Part shown: positions 13,149-13,945 of the stretch, one piece after another
Numbering within the stretch: position 1 is the first letter of the stretch
Layout: each line of letters opens with the position of its first letter
Assembly (NCBI GenBank): GCA_009785395.1
Contig: WQWK01000023.1
Coordinates: 1 to 13,945 of the forward strand
Length of the DNA: 13,945 bases
Reading direction: 5' to 3'
Origin: Conexibacteraceae bacterium
GTDB taxonomy: Bacteria; Actinomycetota; Thermoleophilia; Solirubrobacterales; Solirubrobacteraceae
The notes under the pieces: model-generated
Database searches by the model: none
Seen by the model: only the letters and a program-made list of their open reading frames with translations
What the model was told of the DNA's origin: nothing
Made by a program: the position numbers and the translations under genes

Positions 13149-13945
13149 ATGTGCGGAATCGCGGGGATCATCTACCGAAACGGGAACGGCGGGCGCCGCA
13201 TCGGCCGCGACATGACCAGCATGTTGCAGTCGATGAAGCACCGGGGCCCGGACTCGACCGGGTTTGCGCTGTACCGGGCGCCCGGCCAGGAGCTGATCAT
13301 CAGGGTCAAGCTGGCCGACTCCACGGAGCCGCGTGAGGTCGACTTCGACGAGAAGGTGCGCTGGCGCCGGAGTGAGGCGGAGTCACGGCTGCGCGCGGCC
13401 GGCGCGAAGGTGCTGAGCACAGACTCGATCAACGACTACACGTTCACGGCGACGATCGAATACCACGGCGACCTCAAGCACCTGGCTGAGTACGTCGAGT
13501 CGGTGCCGCATACCGAGGTGCTGTCACTCGGGCACTCGCTGGAGATCGTCAAGGACCTCGGCGACGCCAGCACCGTGTCCTCTGCCTACGAGCTCGACGA
13601 GTACATCGGCTCACACGGGATCGGGCACTGCCGCATGGCGACCGAGTCGGATGTTGACATCGCCAACGCCCACCCCTACTGGGCCTACCCGTTCTCGGAC
13701 GTCGCCGTCGTGCACAACGGACAGCTGACCAACTACCACCAGTGGCGCCGCCGGCTGGAGGCGAAGGGCCACCGCTTCGCGTCGATGTGCGACTCGGAGA
13801 TCATCGCCGTCTACCTGGCGGACCGGATGGCCGGTGGTGAGTCGCTGGAGGAGGCGATGCGGCAGTCGCTCGAGGACCTCGATGGCGTCTTCACCTACAT
13901 CTGCGTGTCCGAGGATGCGCTGGGCGTCGCCAAGGACGAGCTCGC
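13149..13945 (+). CDS. Class II glutamine amidotransferase, 5' part (GlxB/MgsA-like)
   Basis: The first 265 codons of a gene that runs off the window. The protein begins MCGIAG, so Cys2 becomes the N-terminal nucleophile after Met removal. Further class II landmarks are HRGPDSTG (31-38), GHCRMATES (159-167), VHNGQLTNY (188-196) and CDSEI (214-218). An insert of roughly 120 residues lies between HRGPDSTG and GHCRMAT. The domain hydrolyses glutamine, or a gamma-glutamyl amide, and hands the amine on. Stand-alone versions next to a GlnT-type ligase act as the amidotransferase subunit of a split glutamate synthase-like complex (GlxB, or MgsA of N-methylglutamate synthase). The expected GltB-C-like and FMN subunits would then follow beyond the window. 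The start abuts the glnT TAA stop. Confidence 0.88.
   Translation, partial: MCGIAGIIYRNGNGGRRIGRDMTSMLQSMKHRGPDSTGFALYRAPGQELIIRVKLADSTEPREVDFDEKVRWRRSEAESRLRAAGAKVLSTDSINDYTFTATIEYHGDLKHLAEYVESVPHTEVLSLGHSLEIVKDLGDASTVSSAYELDEYIGSHGIGHCRMATESDVDIANAHPYWAYPFSDVAVVHNGQLTNYHQWRRRLEAKGHRFASMCDSEIIAVYLADRMAGGESLEEAMRQSLEDLDGVFTYICVSEDALGVAKDEL

Noticed and set aside
11460..13241. Long open frame on the minus strand (593 codons) opposite glnT
   Set aside because: Antisense shadow of glnT with low-complexity composition; it also crosses the divergent promoter region and the next gene start.
1..13945. Search by eye for tRNA, rRNA, CRISPR arrays, transposase genes and attachment sites
   Set aside because: No cloverleaf pattern, repeat-spacer array, transposase motif or flanking target duplications were seen; gene style is uniform across the window.

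Overview
The window is high-GC bacterial DNA with dense genes, GTG starts, overlapping ATGA and GTGA junctions and start codons with TANNNT boxes just upstream (leaderless style). This suits an actinobacterium. The soil lineage Thermoleophilia/Solirubrobacterales would fit, but that is an impression from gene content and style, not a search result.

Layout. (1) 1-266 holds the 3' end of a glycoside hydrolase family 6 gene; its stop overlaps the tail of the convergent LysR gene. (2) 260-1147 (-) is a LysR regulator divergent from a four-gene operon at 1266-6328 (+), soxD-soxA-soxG-soxB. This encodes a heterotetrameric sarcosine oxidase-type N-methyl amino acid oxidase/dehydrogenase. The gap between them carries an ATTC-N7-GAAT LysR box about 64 bp before the predicted soxD start point. 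(3) 6376-7973 (+) holds a GntR/HutC regulator and an IclR regulator overlapping by 4 bases. (4) A perfect 25-bp stem hairpin at 7975-8029 follows the iclR stop. (5) 8079-10019 (+) encodes a secreted beta-propeller protein. (6) 10098-11390 (-) encodes a DAO-family FAD oxidoreductase. (7) 11391-11663 is a divergent control region with two sigma70-like promoters, dyads and a G-run array. (8) 11664-13148 (+) encodes a type III glutamine synthetase-like ligase (GlnT/GmaS group). (9) 13149 to the end (+) is the start of a class II glutamine amidotransferase that probably continues into a split glutamate synthase-like set.

How the genes may work together. A sox-type tetramer, a GlnT/GmaS-like ligase and a stand-alone glutamine amidotransferase are the parts of the N-methylglutamate route of methylamine use (gmaS, mgsABC, mgdABCD). 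They also fit a sarcosine or glycine-betaine demethylation locus with ammonia reassimilation. The alpha subunit keeps cysteine sets for two [2Fe-2S] clusters that, as I recall them, are missing in the well-studied sarcosine oxidases. This suggests electrons go to a carrier rather than straight to oxygen. The substrate cannot be settled from sequence alone. No RNA gene, CRISPR array, insertion sequence or integrase was seen.
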